Of a stretch of 59,980 nucleotides of DNA, positions 8,316 to 18,815 are shown one piece after another (positions within the stretch are counted from its first letter, which is position 1; each line of letters begins with the position of its first letter). The position numbers and the translations under genes are program-made. Source of the DNA: Candidatus Rothia avicola (GTDB lineage: Bacteria > Actinomycetota > Actinomycetes > Actinomycetales > Micrococcaceae); the NCBI GenBank assembly GCA_019115985.1, contig DXCN01000078.1, positions 1 to 59,980 on the forward strand. Reading direction: 5' to 3'. The notes below the pieces were generated by a model. The model saw only the letters and a list, made by a program, of their open reading frames with translations. It searched no databases and had not been told where the DNA came from.

Positions 8316-8594
8316 ATGGCAGAACGTATTGCCACCATCGCAAGCCGTGTTGGCCTGCACGCCCGCCCCGCAGCGATCTTCGCTGAAGCAGCAGGTGACC
8401 TCCCCGTTGAAGTCACCATCGCAGCTGAAGGCGAGCCCGCAGACGAGGCAATGGACGCAGCATCCATCCTCTCCCTGATGTCACTCGGCGCTAAGCACGG
8501 CGACAAGGTCGTTCTGCGCGCAGAGGGCGAAGGCGCTGAAGAAGCACTCGACACCCTGGTCAAGATCCTCGAGACCGACCACGACGCCGAATAA
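8316..8594 (+). CDS. ptsH: Phosphocarrier protein HPr
   Basis: A 92-residue HPr. His15 in GLHARPAA is the phosphorylation site that accepts phosphate from EI. The regulatory-serine context DAASILSLMSLG is present, with Ser50 taking the place of the usual Ser46. Whether an HPr kinase acts on it is unknown, since actinobacteria generally lack HprK. It starts 124 nt after ptsI with the ribosome site AAGGAGAA and may have its own promoter in that gap, although no clear -35/-10 pair was found there. A terminator follows, closing the operon. Confidence 0.94.
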   Translation: MAERIATIASRVGLHARPAAIFAEAAGDLPVEVTIAAEGEPADEAMDAASILSLMSLGAKHGDKVVLRAEGEGAEEALDTLVKILETDHDAE

Positions 8595-8637
8595 TACGGT
8601 TTAGTCGAGCAATCTCAGCCTAACGGTTTGATTGTGA

Positions 8638-8668
8638 AGCCTCCGCTTACCGCAAGCGGGGGCTTTGC
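8638..8668 (+). terminator. Rho-independent terminator after ptsH
   Basis: An 11-bp stem (8638-8648 with 8654-8664, one G-T pair) with loop ACCGC is followed by a short T-rich run. It ends the fructose PTS operon 44 nt after the ptsH stop. Confidence 0.75.
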
Positions 8669-8820
8669 TGTGCCCGTGGAAGGGGCGACAGCGCAGATAC
8701 CCAGCTACACCAGACGAAACTCACGGCCCCGCAGGGTGCATAGCCCGCCCAGTCTCGATAGACTGGGAAGCTGAAACCTTTCCCGTGCCCACTCGCGCAC
8801 CAAAAAGAAAAAGAGGGACC

Positions 8821-9921
8821 TTGCGACAGTTCACAGCCCGCTTCGCTACCAACGCCGAAATCGCCTCCTGGGATGACCATGTCATCGCCAGCCCCGGTGG
8901 CGGCAACCTGTTGCAGTCAGCGTCCTTTGCCTCCGTCAAAGCCAAGCACGGCTGGAAGCCCCTCTACCTGGTCTACGAAGGCACCACCGTCCTTGACGGC
9001 GCAGAGGCTCCCTTTGCCAGCTACAACCTGGTACTCGAAAAGTCCGTACCTGCCCTGGGCAAAATCTGGTACATGATCAAGGGCCCTGGCGTGAACTCTG
9101 TTGAAGAGATCCCCGCGATTCTCGACGCCAACAAGGACTTCATCAAGCGCGAGAAGCTGGGTGTTTTCGCGGTCAAGATTGAGCCCGATATCATCGCAGA
9201 CGACTCTATTAACGCCTTTATGGCCAAGACCGGCCTGGTCAAGAGCTGGAACATCCAGCCCAACGATTCCACCGCCATTCTCGATACCGATAAGAGCGAA
9301 GAAGATGTGCTCAAGTCCCTCTCCTCCCGTGGACGCAACGCCGTGCGCCGTTCGCTGCGTGAGGGCTGCGAGGTTGAGCGGGTGCCTCTGACCGAAGAGA
9401 ACATGAAGAAGATGTACGCCCTCATGGATACCGTGGGCCAGGGCAATGCTAACGTGCATCTGCGCTCCTACGACTACTACCGCGACTTCTGGACCACCTT
9501 TGAGCAGGCCGGCCAGGGCCGTCTCTACTTTACTTACGAGGACGGCGAGCCCTCCGTGGGCGCCTACGTGATTCGCTACGGCCAGAAGGGCACCTACAAG
9601 GACGGCGGCTCCAAGCCCCGCCGCAAGCAGTACGGCGACTCCCACCAGGTGCAGTGGACCGCCCTGACCGACCTGATGAAGGAATTCGACATCAAGAGCT
9701 ACGACTTCTGTGGCACCCCGCCCAAGAGCGAGCTCAAGAACAAGGACCACCACCACTACGGCCTGGGCCTCTTCAAGACCTCCTTCACCAAGGACGTCAT
9801 CGACTACGTTGGCGTCTGGGACCAGGTGCTTTCACCGGTCAAGTACAAGGCCTGGAACCAGGCTGTTGAGAAGGTCATGCGCCAGCTCTGGGTCCGCAAG
9901 ACCGGCCAGCCCTTCTACTAA
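8821..9921 (+). CDS. FemX/FemAB-family peptidoglycan peptidyltransferase
   Basis: A 366-residue FemABX-family protein, a non-ribosomal peptidyltransferase that adds aminoacyl residues from tRNA to the lipid II stem peptide. Family features include two GNAT-like halves, the segment SSRGRNAVRRSLREGCEVERV near residue 165, and the C-terminal YKDGGSKPRRKQYGDSH and DFCGTPPKSELKNKDHHHYGLGLFK blocks. TTG at 8821 is chosen because it follows AGAGGGA and starts where family similarity begins; the open frame extends to 8665, but that part would cross the ptsH terminator. The amino acid added cannot be told from sequence. Rothia relatives have alanine- or serine-containing cross-bridges, which would fit. 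Confidence 0.85.
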   Translation: MRQFTARFATNAEIASWDDHVIASPGGGNLLQSASFASVKAKHGWKPLYLVYEGTTVLDGAEAPFASYNLVLEKSVPALGKIWYMIKGPGVNSVEEIPAILDANKDFIKREKLGVFAVKIEPDIIADDSINAFMAKTGLVKSWNIQPNDSTAILDTDKSEEDVLKSLSSRGRNAVRRSLREGCEVERVPLTEENMKKMYALMDTVGQGNANVHLRSYDYYRDFWTTFEQAGQGRLYFTYEDGEPSVGAYVIRYGQKGTYKDGGSKPRRKQYGDSHQVQWTALTDLMKEFDIKSYDFCGTPPKSELKNKDHHHYGLGLFKTSFTKDVIDYVGVWDQVLSPVKYKAWNQAVEKVMRQLWVRKTGQPFY

Positions 9922-10001
9922 ACCGACCCCGGTTCATACTGGGCGCAGCCGGTGCTGTGCCTGAACAGCTTTCACCGTAAGAGGCGGAAGGAGTAATCCC
10001 T

Positions 10002-12137
10002 TTGACCCCCAGCAAGACTCCCTTGCAGCAAAAGGCTTACCCTTCCGCCTCTGCCTTTGATATGGCCCCCACCGAGGAGGGCACCGGGGCCGGGGCCTTT
10101 GGGCAGACGGCTCTGCTGCCGCGCGCGGTACCGGGCGATAGCCCTGCGGCTGGGCAGGGGAGTGCCGGGCAATCGCTACCGGGTACGGACACCGGTGGTC
10201 AGGACGTCCCCGCCCCCTCGTCCGTGCAGGCCTGGGGGCCCCTGCCGGTTGTGTCGCTGAATGAGGTGCGGGATCCGCAGCTGCGCAACCGCCTGGCCCA
10301 CCTGGGGCAGGGGGAACCTGCCAGTGCTTTTGATACTCCCGCAGAAGCTACAGGGCCTGCAGTGAGCGGGGGTGCTGACGCACCGGCCTCCGCTTTTGAT
10401 TTAGCAGCAGCCCCCACCAGCTACAAGGTGTCCTCTGCCTTCGGTCCGGCTACCGACCTGAGCCTGCAGACGGCTGAACCTGACGAAGAGACCAGCCCGG
10501 TCACAGCGGGCACCCCCACGGTGGATGAGGCTACCGGCCTGCAACAGGCCTCCTACCCCTCAGCGGCTGGGCCCCATACCGTCGTCCTGCCCGTGTCGCC
10601 CCGTCGTCCTGCTGCTAAACGCCCCTCGCGGGTGCGCTCATCCCTGAAATCTTTTGTGAGCACCGACCAGTCGCTCACCAAACCTATGCGAGGCATTGCC
10701 CGCCTGGCCCAGCGTCCTTTCAATATCGCCGCAGCTCACCGCGCCGAATACGTGCGTGAGAAGGAAGCGGCCCGTGAGGTCCTCAACTTCTCCCTGCGTC
10801 TGGCTGAGACCATGTTCCACTACGGGGCAGATACCGTCGATGTGGACTCAGCGATTGTAGCCGTGTGTGCAGCCTACGGATTGGACGATGTAGAAATTGA
10901 TATCACCAACCAGTCAGTGATCATCAACTACGTCTCCGATATTGATGAGGTCGATGATCGTACCCGGGCTATTAACCTGAGCGAACCCGAAGACTCCGCA
11001 CCCGGTAAAGAACGGTTTAGCCACACGGTTATGCGAGTGGTGCGTTCCTGGTCAGAGAACTACGCCGCCCTGGATGACATCTATAAGCTCATTAACGACA
11101 TCACCGCTGGCGGCCTACCCCGCCACCGGGCCGAGCGTCGCCTACACAAGATCAATACCGCCAAAAAGCCCTACTCGCCCATGGTCATTATGCTGGCCAA
11201 CATTGTGGCGGCTTTCTCCCTGGTCCTGTCCCTGGGCGGATCCCTTGCAGCGGGGGCCGTAGGCGGTATCGTCTTCCTCGCGATTCACTTCGTCAACAGC
11301 CTGATTTCTAAGCTCAAGATGCCCGGCTTCTTTAACATGGCAGCGGGTGCCGGCGTGGTTACCTTCGCCGCTATTTATATATCGGATGAGGCATCTATCT
11401 TCTCTCAGGTGGGCTTTCACGTCTCAGCGCCCCACATTGTGGCGGCCGGGCTCATCATGCTCCTACCTACTGCCCGGCTGGTCTCGACTGTGCAGGACGC
11501 CCTCAATGGCTTCCCGCTCACAGCGGCGGGTAAGTTCGTGTCAACGGGTATGTCCTTCCTGGGTATCGTGGTGGGGCTGGCCTCGGCGGTAGCGGTGCTG
11601 TCGGTACTGGGCGTGAGTGAACTCGATATCACTGAAACCCGATTTGTGGGGGCGGGGCTGGGCGTCAGCTACACCTTCTTCATGCTGGCCTCTTTAGCCT
11701 TTGCTGTGACTACCCACGCCCGCTGGCGAACCCTGCTGTGGATCTTGCTGATTTCAACCTGCGGCTTCTGGGTCTACCAGGGCTACACCCTTATGTTTGG
11801 TGCCGGCGCTGGGCGGGCCAATACAGCTTTTGCCGCTCTAGTGATTGGCCTGATGAGCACCTTCCTGGCCTATCGCCTGCATGCCCCGGCCTCTATCTTC
11901 TACGTTCCTGCCCTGACCTTCCTGCTCCCCGGTCTCTCGGTCTTCCGCGGCCTCTACCTGTTTACGGTCGAAGCTAACTCTGATGCCGGTGTGCCCGGCA
12001 TGGTAGCGGCTATCGCCATTATTCTTTCCATGGCCTCTGGAGTGGTGCTGGGGAGCTACCTCATGCAGTACATCATCCAGCGTTATCTGAGCCCCGCTCT
12101 TGAAGGTGGCGAGCAGCAAGAAAAGCGTGACCGCTAA
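10002..12137 (+). CDS. Threonine/serine exporter ThrE-like protein with long disordered N-terminus
   Basis: A 711-residue membrane protein. Residues about 1-235 are low-complexity, rich in Pro, Ala, Gly and Thr. Residues about 250-420 match the DUF1212/ThrE domain (FSLRLAETMFHYGADTVDVDSAI), and at least ten hydrophobic segments follow, covering the ThrE and ThrE_2 regions. ThrE exports threonine and serine in Corynebacterium; the substrate here is inferred. The N-terminus repeats ASAFD at residues 16-20, 107-111 and 129-133, with a variant SSAFG at 144-148. The start is TTG at 10002, preceded by GGAAGGAG. The disordered extension is far longer than in typical ThrE proteins. Confidence 0.82.
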   Translation: MTPSKTPLQQKAYPSASAFDMAPTEEGTGAGAFGQTALLPRAVPGDSPAAGQGSAGQSLPGTDTGGQDVPAPSSVQAWGPLPVVSLNEVRDPQLRNRLAHLGQGEPASAFDTPAEATGPAVSGGADAPASAFDLAAAPTSYKVSSAFGPATDLSLQTAEPDEETSPVTAGTPTVDEATGLQQASYPSAAGPHTVVLPVSPRRPAAKRPSRVRSSLKSFVSTDQSLTKPMRGIARLAQRPFNIAAAHRAEYVREKEAAREVLNFSLRLAETMFHYGADTVDVDSAIVAVCAAYGLDDVEIDITNQSVIINYVSDIDEVDDRTRAINLSEPEDSAPGKERFSHTVMRVVRSWSENYAALDDIYKLINDITAGGLPRHRAERRLHKINTAKKPYSPMVIMLANIVAAFSLVLSLGGSLAAGAVGGIVFLAIHFVNSLISKLKMPGFFNMAAGAGVVTFAAIYISDEASIFSQVGFHVSAPHIVAAGLIMLLPTARLVSTVQDALNGFPLTAAGKFVSTGMSFLGIVVGLASAVAVLSVLGVSELDITETRFVGAGLGVSYTFFMLASLAFAVTTHARWRTLLWILLISTCGFWVYQGYTLMFGAGAGRANTAFAALVIGLMSTFLAYRLHAPASIFYVPALTFLLPGLSVFRGLYLFTVEANSDAGVPGMVAAIAIILSMASGVVLGSYLMQYIIQRYLSPALEGGEQQEKRDR

Positions 12138-12154
12138 CGGAGGCTTTCGTTCTT

Positions 12155-12349
12155 TTGCCCAGCCCCAGCAAGATTTTCCGCTCCTCCTACCTGGTTTTGG
12201 GAGGGGAGGACGTCTTTGCCGGGGGCCAGGGCCTCGCCGCCGCCGGGGTGACGGTTCTGCTGATGGCCACGGGGATTGTGTGCGGCACTTACCTGTGGGT
12301 TGACATGACAGGGCGTTTACGGTTGAGGAGCTCGCGGAACCTGGCGTGA
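12155..12349 (+). CDS. Possible small single-span membrane protein
   Basis: A 64-residue frame starting with TTG at 12155, 11 nt after GGAGG (12139-12143), directly behind the exporter gene. Residues about 29-50 (AAAGVTVLLMATGIVCGTYLWV) would form one transmembrane helix. No family is recognised. Another overlapping plus frame exists and the region is GC-rich, so a chance frame is possible. It could be a short protein co-translated with the exporter, or non-coding sequence before the convergent ung gene. Confidence 0.3.
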   Translation: MPSPSKIFRSSYLVLGGEDVFAGGQGLAAAGVTVLLMATGIVCGTYLWVDMTGRLRLRSSRNLA

Positions 12350-12377
12350 CTTAGCTATATGCCCCTATAACTATGTT

Positions 12378-13058
12378 CTAGTGGGGAAGCGCCCAGTCTA
12401 CGGGCTGCGCCCCCTGCTGCGCTAGGAGCTCATTGACACGACTAAAGGGCCGCGAGCCGAAGAAGCCCCGCGAGGCCGAAAGCGGTGACGGATGGGGCGA
12501 CTCAACACAGGGGTAGCCGCCGAGCAGGGGCCTGCACTTACGGGCGTCCGCACCCCACAGCAGCCCCACCAGGGGCGTGCCCCGCTGCGCCAGCGCCTCA
12601 ATGGCGGCGGTCGTGATTTGCTCCCAGCCCAGATTGCGGTGCGAGCCTGCCTGGCCTGCCCCTACCGAAAGAACCCGGTTCATGAGCATAACCCCCTGGT
12701 TGCTCCACGCCGTAAGATCCCCGTGGGGTGGGGGCACCAGCCCGGTGTCGGCCTGGAGTTCCTTATAAATGTTCTGTAGCGACCGGGGAATCGGGCGCAC
12801 TTCGGGGCGTACCGAAAAACTCAGCCCCATCGCGTGGCCGGGAGTGGGGTAGGGGTCCTGCCCAATCACCAGCACCTTGACCTCGCTCATGGGGTAAGTG
12901 AAAGCGCGGAAAATATCGGCCCCCGGGGGTAGGGTTGCCCGCCCAGCCTCGTGCTCTGCCCGCAGAAAGTTACCCATAGCTCGAATCTGGGCTTCCACCG
13001 GGGCGAGGGCTTGAGCCCAGTCAGGGGCCATAATCTCATGCAGGGGGCGGGCAGGCAC
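12378..13058 (-). CDS. ung: Uracil-DNA glycosylase
   Basis: A 226-residue family 1 uracil-DNA glycosylase, which removes uracil from DNA and starts base-excision repair. The water-activating motif GQDPYP contains Asp68. The DNA-intercalation loop [18 protein letters not shown] contains His189. Both are intact and the length is normal. The start ATG at 13058 gives [10 protein letters not shown], consistent with family N-termini. It is divergent from the DUF3263 gene, with 63 bp between the two starts. Confidence 0.95.
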   Translation of the reverse strand: MPARPLHEIMAPDWAQALAPVEAQIRAMGNFLRAEHEAGRATLPPGADIFRAFTYPMSEVKVLVIGQDPYPTPGHAMGLSFSVRPEVRPIPRSLQNIYKELQADTGLVPPPHGDLTAWSNQGVMLMNRVLSVGAGQAGSHRNLGWEQITTAAIEALAQRGTPLVGLLWGADARKCRPLLGGYPCVESPHPSPLSASRGFFGSRPFSRVNELLAQQGAQPVDWALPH

Positions 13059-13121
13059 GGTACTCCTTGGGCGTCGGTGCGGTATTCTCCCTACTAAGAC
13101 TAGACCACCGAAAGTGAAGAG

Positions 13122-13364
13122 ATGAGCAGCGAGAGCACCGAACCTGAAGAGGGCCTTACCGAGAACGAAGCGGCAATTCTCAATCTTGAGAAAAAACGCT
13201 TCAAATACCAGGGCAGCAAAGAACAGGCTATTACCCGCACCCTGGGGCTCACCCCGGTGGCCTACTACCAGCAGCTCAACGCCCTCATCGACAATCCCAG
13301 AGCAATTGCCGCCGAACCTGCTCTCACCCGCCGCCTACGCCTCAAACGCGATGCTCTGACTTAA
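13122..13364 (+). CDS. DUF3263 domain protein
   Basis: An 80-residue actinobacterial protein. The segment [20 protein letters not shown], then [21 protein letters not shown], is typical of DUF3263, a small domain that resembles a helix-turn-helix of sigma-factor-like type. The function is unknown. It lies between ung and a LytR_C protein, an arrangement often conserved in this group. ATG at 13122 follows GTGAAGAG. Confidence 0.85.
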   Translation: MSSESTEPEEGLTENEAAILNLEKKRFKYQGSKEQAITRTLGLTPVAYYQQLNALIDNPRAIAAEPALTRRLRLKRDALT

Positions 13365-13476
13365 GCTTCTTGGCTGGCAGCTTCGCTGAGAGCCTGCTTT
13401 ACCTGCCTTTTGAAGAAGCCTAGCGTGTACCCTAGTAACTAAAAGCCCGCCACCGCGCACGATCATGAGGACGCCC

Positions 13477-14223
13477 GTGAACAGCTACCCCCGCGATGAG
13501 CTCGACGATATCGACGAAAACACCTCCCGCCGAGGTGCCTATCGCGGTACCCCTGTTGATAAGGCAACTTCCCGCGCCGGGCTACTGGCAATTATTATCA
13601 GCGGCGTGCTAGCCCTTATTGTAGGTGGCACCATGTACGTGATTTCTCCGCGTACCGCTGCCCCCGAGGCGTCCGGAGCCAGTAGCGCCACCGCTGCCGC
13701 TTCGGCAAGCCCGAGCTTTGAAGCTACGCCCACCACTAACCCCTCCAGCGTGACCGTTGAGGTCTACAACTCCAGCGCCTCAGCCGGTGCTGCCGCCCAG
13801 GCCACCGCAGCCCTCGAAGCGGCCGGCTACACCGTTACCTCTACCGCTAACTGGGCGGGGGCCTACACGGCTGAATCCATGGTCTACTTCGCTACCGGGG
13901 CCTCCTCAGAAGCTAACGAAATAGCTGACACCCTGGGCTTGCCCATCATCGCTCAGGATTACCAGGCTGAAACCGGTCTCGTCTACGTGGTGCTCGGAGC
14001 CGACTTTGACCCCACCAGCCTGCCCGGGGCATCGTCCTCACCTTCAGCTACTGCCCAAGAAACCGCCGATAGCGGCACCGGAGTGGCAGAGATAGAGCCT
14101 AACCCCGGTATACCCACCTCCGTTGATCGCTATAGCTATGACCCGACCACCGCTACCTTCTACCTAGACCCCACCGGTAACTACATCTACGACTCAGCAA
14201 CCGGCACCTACCAGCTAGGCTAG
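13477..14223 (+). CDS. LytR C-terminal domain membrane protein
   Basis: About 248 residues from the GTG at 13477, chosen because GAGGA at 13467-13471 sits just upstream; ATG at 13465 is the alternative. One transmembrane helix (about residues 36-55, LAIIISGVLALIVGGTMYVI) is followed by a Ser/Thr/Ala linker. A LytR_C domain (about 95-190) follows, with VTVEVYNSSASAGAA, where the VxVYNss motif is diagnostic. The Gly/Tyr-rich tail ends SATGTYQLG. It is probably anchored with the domain outside the cell. LytR_C domains accompany LCP cell-wall ligases, but no LCP catalytic domain is present here, so the role is unknown. Confidence 0.82.
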   Translation: MNSYPRDELDDIDENTSRRGAYRGTPVDKATSRAGLLAIIISGVLALIVGGTMYVISPRTAAPEASGASSATAAASASPSFEATPTTNPSSVTVEVYNSSASAGAAAQATAALEAAGYTVTSTANWAGAYTAESMVYFATGASSEANEIADTLGLPIIAQDYQAETGLVYVVLGADFDPTSLPGASSSPSATAQETADSGTGVAEIEPNPGIPTSVDRYSYDPTTATFYLDPTGNYIYDSATGTYQLG

Positions 14224-14354
14224 GGACGCTCGCTCGCGGCCAGCGGACGTCCGCCTACCAGCTGCCCGGCACCTCTTGTGCGCTGTGGGCGATTAAGGGT
14301 CAGCTGTGAGAGCAATAGGTTTGCGCCCCTAGAGCTCAAGTGCCAAGATTGGTA

Positions 14355-14381
14355 TTAGCACTCAGAGGCTTCGACTGCTAA
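14355..14381 (+). promoter_or_regulatory. CIRCE operator (HrcA binding site)
   Basis: TTAGCACTC at 14355-14363 and GACTGCTAA at 14373-14381 are separated by 9 nt. This matches the CIRCE consensus TTAGCACTC-N9-GAGTGCTAA with a single deviation. It lies 171 bp upstream of groEL. HrcA bound here represses chaperonin genes at normal temperature. The surrounding gap (14224-14551) holds no other clear feature. Confidence 0.88.
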
Positions 14382-14446
14382 ATCATGTGCTAGGTTTAGC
14401 CGCCGAACCGCTCTTGAGCAAGACACCTGAAGCGATGCTTTGGTGA

Positions 14447-16177
<1,731 letters not shown>

Positions 16178-16228
16178 TCATGCCCGCCTGAGAAAACCGG
16201 TGAAACCCGGCTTTCGATGCGCTCAAAG

Positions 16229-16271
16229 CTCCGCCGTTTCTTACCCTCGGGTAAGAGACGGCGGAGTTTTT
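16229..16271 (+). terminator. Strong terminator after groEL
   Basis: An 18-nt arm at 16229-16246 pairs with 16249-16266 (one G-T pair; the real loop is about 4 nt) and is followed by TTTTTG. A textbook rho-independent terminator. Confidence 0.9.
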
Positions 16272-16416
16272 GCACTCCGCCAAAAATATGACTAAAAAAT
16301 TTAGATAATGGTATTGCACCTCATACCTATCTATGGGTATGCTTTAAATCACTAAAGAGGTCTTCTCTTACTTTTACTCATCAGTATCAAAGGCGAAACT
16401 GAAAGGTGTGAGGCAT

Positions 16417-16569
16417 ATGGTTATCATTGTCGATCTTGTTCTCTACGCAATCATTGTGGGGCTCCTGGCAATGTTGCTTGTTGCCTACGCATCCGACGGT
16501 TGGACCAAGCTCGAGAAGAAGAGCGCTGAGGCTCTCCATCGCGATCTTGCATTTGGTGCAGGTGGCTAA
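16417..16569 (+). CDS. Small membrane protein of 50 residues
   Basis: ATG at 16417 opens a 51-codon frame ending TAA at 16567-16569. Residues 2-24 form one strongly hydrophobic helix (VIIVDLVLYAIIVGLLAMLL within it), followed by a charged tail, DGWTKLEKKSAEALHRDL. A GGTGTGAGG sequence a few nt upstream can serve as ribosome site. The gene has its own terminator, and groEL ends in another, so it is an independent unit; a -10-like GATAAT lies near 16304. No family is recognised. Its compact layout, with ribosome site, frame and terminator, makes it likely to be real. Confidence 0.6.
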   Translation: MVIIVDLVLYAIIVGLLAMLLVAYASDGWTKLEKKSAEALHRDLAFGAGG

Positions 16570-16596
16570 GAGTTAATAGTGATTGTGTTTTCCTGG

Positions 16597-16633
16597 AACC
16601 GGCGTCTCGGCAACGAGGCGCCGGTTTCTCTTT
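16597..16633 (+). terminator. Terminator after the 50-residue protein gene
   Basis: A 12-bp stem, 16597-16608 with 16615-16626 (one G-T pair), has loop GGCAAC and is followed by TCTCTTT. It is located 28 nt after the small gene's stop. Confidence 0.8.
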
Positions 16634-16686
16634 GCCCGAAGCCTCGCCTATACGCCAGGTGGCAGGGGCTGTAAAATAGTGAAGCT

Positions 16687-17823
16687 ATGCGTTGCCACTA
16701 CTTCGATGCCGGCCTCTGCCGCTCATGCTCCCTGCTTGAAACCCCCTACGCCGACCAGCTAGCGGGTAAGCAGCATGACGCCCAGACCCTGCTTGAACCC
16801 TGGGGCAGCCTCAACTGGCTCCCACCCGTAGCAAGCGCAGACCAAGCCTTCCGCAACAAGGCCAAGCTGGTTGTAGGTGGAGCCTCCCAGCAGCCCACCC
16901 TCGGTATCCTCGACAGGCAGGGGCAGGGCATTGACCTCACCGACTGCCAGCTTTATCTGCCCGCAATTAGCCGGGCTATACCCGTCCTTGCTGACCTCAT
17001 TCGTCGGGCTGACCTAACCCCCTACAGCGTTCAGAAGCGCAAAGGGGAACTCAAAAATATTCTGGTGACCGCTTCCGATAGCGGCGAACTGATGGTCCGC
17101 TTTGTTCTACGTTCTAAAAAACTCATCGTCGCGCTCAAACGGGAACTGCCCCGGCTCCACGAACAACTACCCCAGCTTGCGGTGGTGAGCGTCAACCTGC
17201 TGCGCGAACACGTTGCCCTGGTTGAGGGGAACGAAGAAATTATTCTGACCGAGCGCACCACCCTGCCCATGCAGGTCAACGATATGACCCTGCACCTGCG
17301 CCCCCAGAGCTTCTTCCAGACCAACACCTCCATCGCAGCTTCCCTGTACCGTCAGGCTCAGGCATGGGTTAGCGAAGCAGTACCGGGCAGCCTCTGGGAC
17401 CTCTACTGCGGGGTAGGGGGCTTCGCTCTGCACGCTGCAGCGGTCATGCCGCCGGGGGCTACCGTGACCGGTATTGAAATTAGTAGCGAGGCTATTGCCT
17501 CTGCCCAGCGTACCGTCGCTGAACGCAGTCTAACGGGTGTACACTTCATTGCCCAGGACGCCCCCGACTATGCCACCAGTAGTGGCCAGGTGCCCGAGAT
17601 GCTGATTGTGAACCCGCCCCGCCGGGGGCTGGGTCCGCAGCTTTCTCGCTGGATTGAGGGTAGCGGTATCGACCAGGTTATCTATTCGAGCTGCAATTTA
17701 CGTTCTCTCGTCAGGGATCTAGAGAAGATGCCGTCGATGGAGCCCGTGCAGGGGCAAGTGATGGACATGTTCCCGCACAGTAGCCACTACGAAACGATTA
17801 TGCTGCTTAAGCGTAGCCGCTAG
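16687..17823 (+). CDS. rlmC: 23S rRNA (uracil-5-)-methyltransferase, RlmC type
   Basis: A 378-residue RumB/RlmC-family enzyme that methylates a uracil at C5 in 23S rRNA with S-adenosylmethionine. The N-terminal Cys cluster (Cys3, Cys11, Cys14 in RCHYFDAGLCRSCSLLETPY) can bind an Fe-S cluster. The SAM-binding loop is WDLYCGVGGFALHAA. The nucleophile is Cys336 in SSCNLRSLVRDL, and the motif IVNPPRRGLG is present. The short N-terminus without a TRAM domain points to RlmC rather than RlmD; which uracil is modified (U747 in E. coli) is assumed. Confidence 0.9.
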   Translation: MRCHYFDAGLCRSCSLLETPYADQLAGKQHDAQTLLEPWGSLNWLPPVASADQAFRNKAKLVVGGASQQPTLGILDRQGQGIDLTDCQLYLPAISRAIPVLADLIRRADLTPYSVQKRKGELKNILVTASDSGELMVRFVLRSKKLIVALKRELPRLHEQLPQLAVVSVNLLREHVALVEGNEEIILTERTTLPMQVNDMTLHLRPQSFFQTNTSIAASLYRQAQAWVSEAVPGSLWDLYCGVGGFALHAAAVMPPGATVTGIEISSEAIASAQRTVAERSLTGVHFIAQDAPDYATSSGQVPEMLIVNPPRRGLGPQLSRWIEGSGIDQVIYSSCNLRSLVRDLEKMPSMEPVQGQVMDMFPHSSHYETIMLLKRSR

Positions 17824-17925
17824 CGCCCCACCATTTTTAGGCTCTCGTCAGGCCTGTGTACTAGGGTGAAAGAAGCCCAACTCCGCGCCCCGTGCCCTGG
17901 GGCTTAATCTGGGCTCCCTACAGCT

Positions 17926-18744
17926 CTAGCGCATTTCTTGCTCTAGCGCCCGGCGCACCATGAGCGGCGCCGTAACCCTATGGCTGGTGAGCGTGTGGGG
18001 CTGATTGCTGGCAATAGCTAGTAGGTAGGCGCCCTCGTGAATCTGCCAGGTAACCCAGTAGGTGCGGGGCTCGGCCTCACCGGGTAACTGTACCGAGGCC
18101 CTAGCCGTAAGCCCGTGGGCTTCTTCCAACGTGGCGGGTAGGGGCGGCAACGCCAGCATAACGGTGCTGGGTGCTAGCGCCAGGCCGTAGCCGGTAGCCT
18201 TGAGTATCGCTTCTTTAGCGCTCCAGAGCAGATGCCTGGCTAGGGCTGCCTCCGCGGCAGGTAAGGACGCCACCACCCGCTTTTCGTAGTCGGCGAGGGC
18301 GATGCGGTCGAAGCTATCGTAATAGCTGCCGCGCACAGTAATGAGATCGAGCCCTATACTGAGCCCAGCCGGTCCGGTGACCCCGGCCACCAGTCCTAGA
18401 GCCCTTGCCATGCTGAGGTTAACCCCTTCAATACGTGGCTTGCCGTGGGGCTGCCCGCTTCCGCATAAAAGGCAGGTGCGGTCTACCGCTATATCTGCGG
18501 CCGCTGTCGCCTTAACCCCGAGTAGGGTCGCCGCCATACACCGCATGAGGGTGTGCTGGGCTGCAAAGGCAAGCGCTTCGTCCGGATTCTTAAATTCAGC
18601 GGCCTTCACCTGCTCCTCAATACCGACATAGGCCAGCCAACTCACCCCGTGACCGGTGCGGAGGGCTTCTGCGGGCATACTAAAAAGGGTGAGCTGGGCG
18701 CTCGCTGACCCGGCGGAAGCTGAAGGGTGAACCATGATGACCAT
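17926..18744 (-). CDS. 4'-phosphopantetheinyl transferase superfamily protein
   Basis: A protein of up to 272 residues. The PPTase signature is present: GLDLITVRGSYYDSF (Mg-binding Asp) and, 45 residues on, LLWSAKEAILKATGYGLAL, the WxxKEA motif. Such enzymes transfer phosphopantetheine from CoA to carrier proteins. The architecture is that of the Sfp/EntD type, used for polyketide, non-ribosomal peptide or other carrier proteins rather than AcpS. No synthase is in the window, so its partner is unknown. It is convergent with rlmC and divergent from rnhA. The start may be a few codons downstream of 18744. Confidence 0.83.
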   Translation of the reverse strand: MVIMVHPSASAGSASAQLTLFSMPAEALRTGHGVSWLAYVGIEEQVKAAEFKNPDEALAFAAQHTLMRCMAATLLGVKATAAADIAVDRTCLLCGSGQPHGKPRIEGVNLSMARALGLVAGVTGPAGLSIGLDLITVRGSYYDSFDRIALADYEKRVVASLPAAEAALARHLLWSAKEAILKATGYGLALAPSTVMLALPPLPATLEEAHGLTARASVQLPGEAEPRTYWVTWQIHEGAYLLAIASNQPHTLTSHRVTAPLMVRRALEQEMR

Positions 18745-18815
18745 TCTAGCGGTGACGCTCCAGGTGAGGCGGCGCGTAGAATAAAAGGCGCCTGCAACCT
18801 GAAAGTTCGAGGACT

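Noticed and set aside
8917..9756. 279-residue open frame on the minus strand over the FemX gene
   Set aside because: It lies entirely opposite a gene with clear family motifs. The sequence is biased to Val, Gly, Leu and His as expected for the reverse of a GC-rich gene.
17824..17925. GCCCC/GGGGC stem between rlmC and the phosphopantetheinyl transferase gene
   Set aside because: Only five base pairs and no T-run; not enough for a terminator call.
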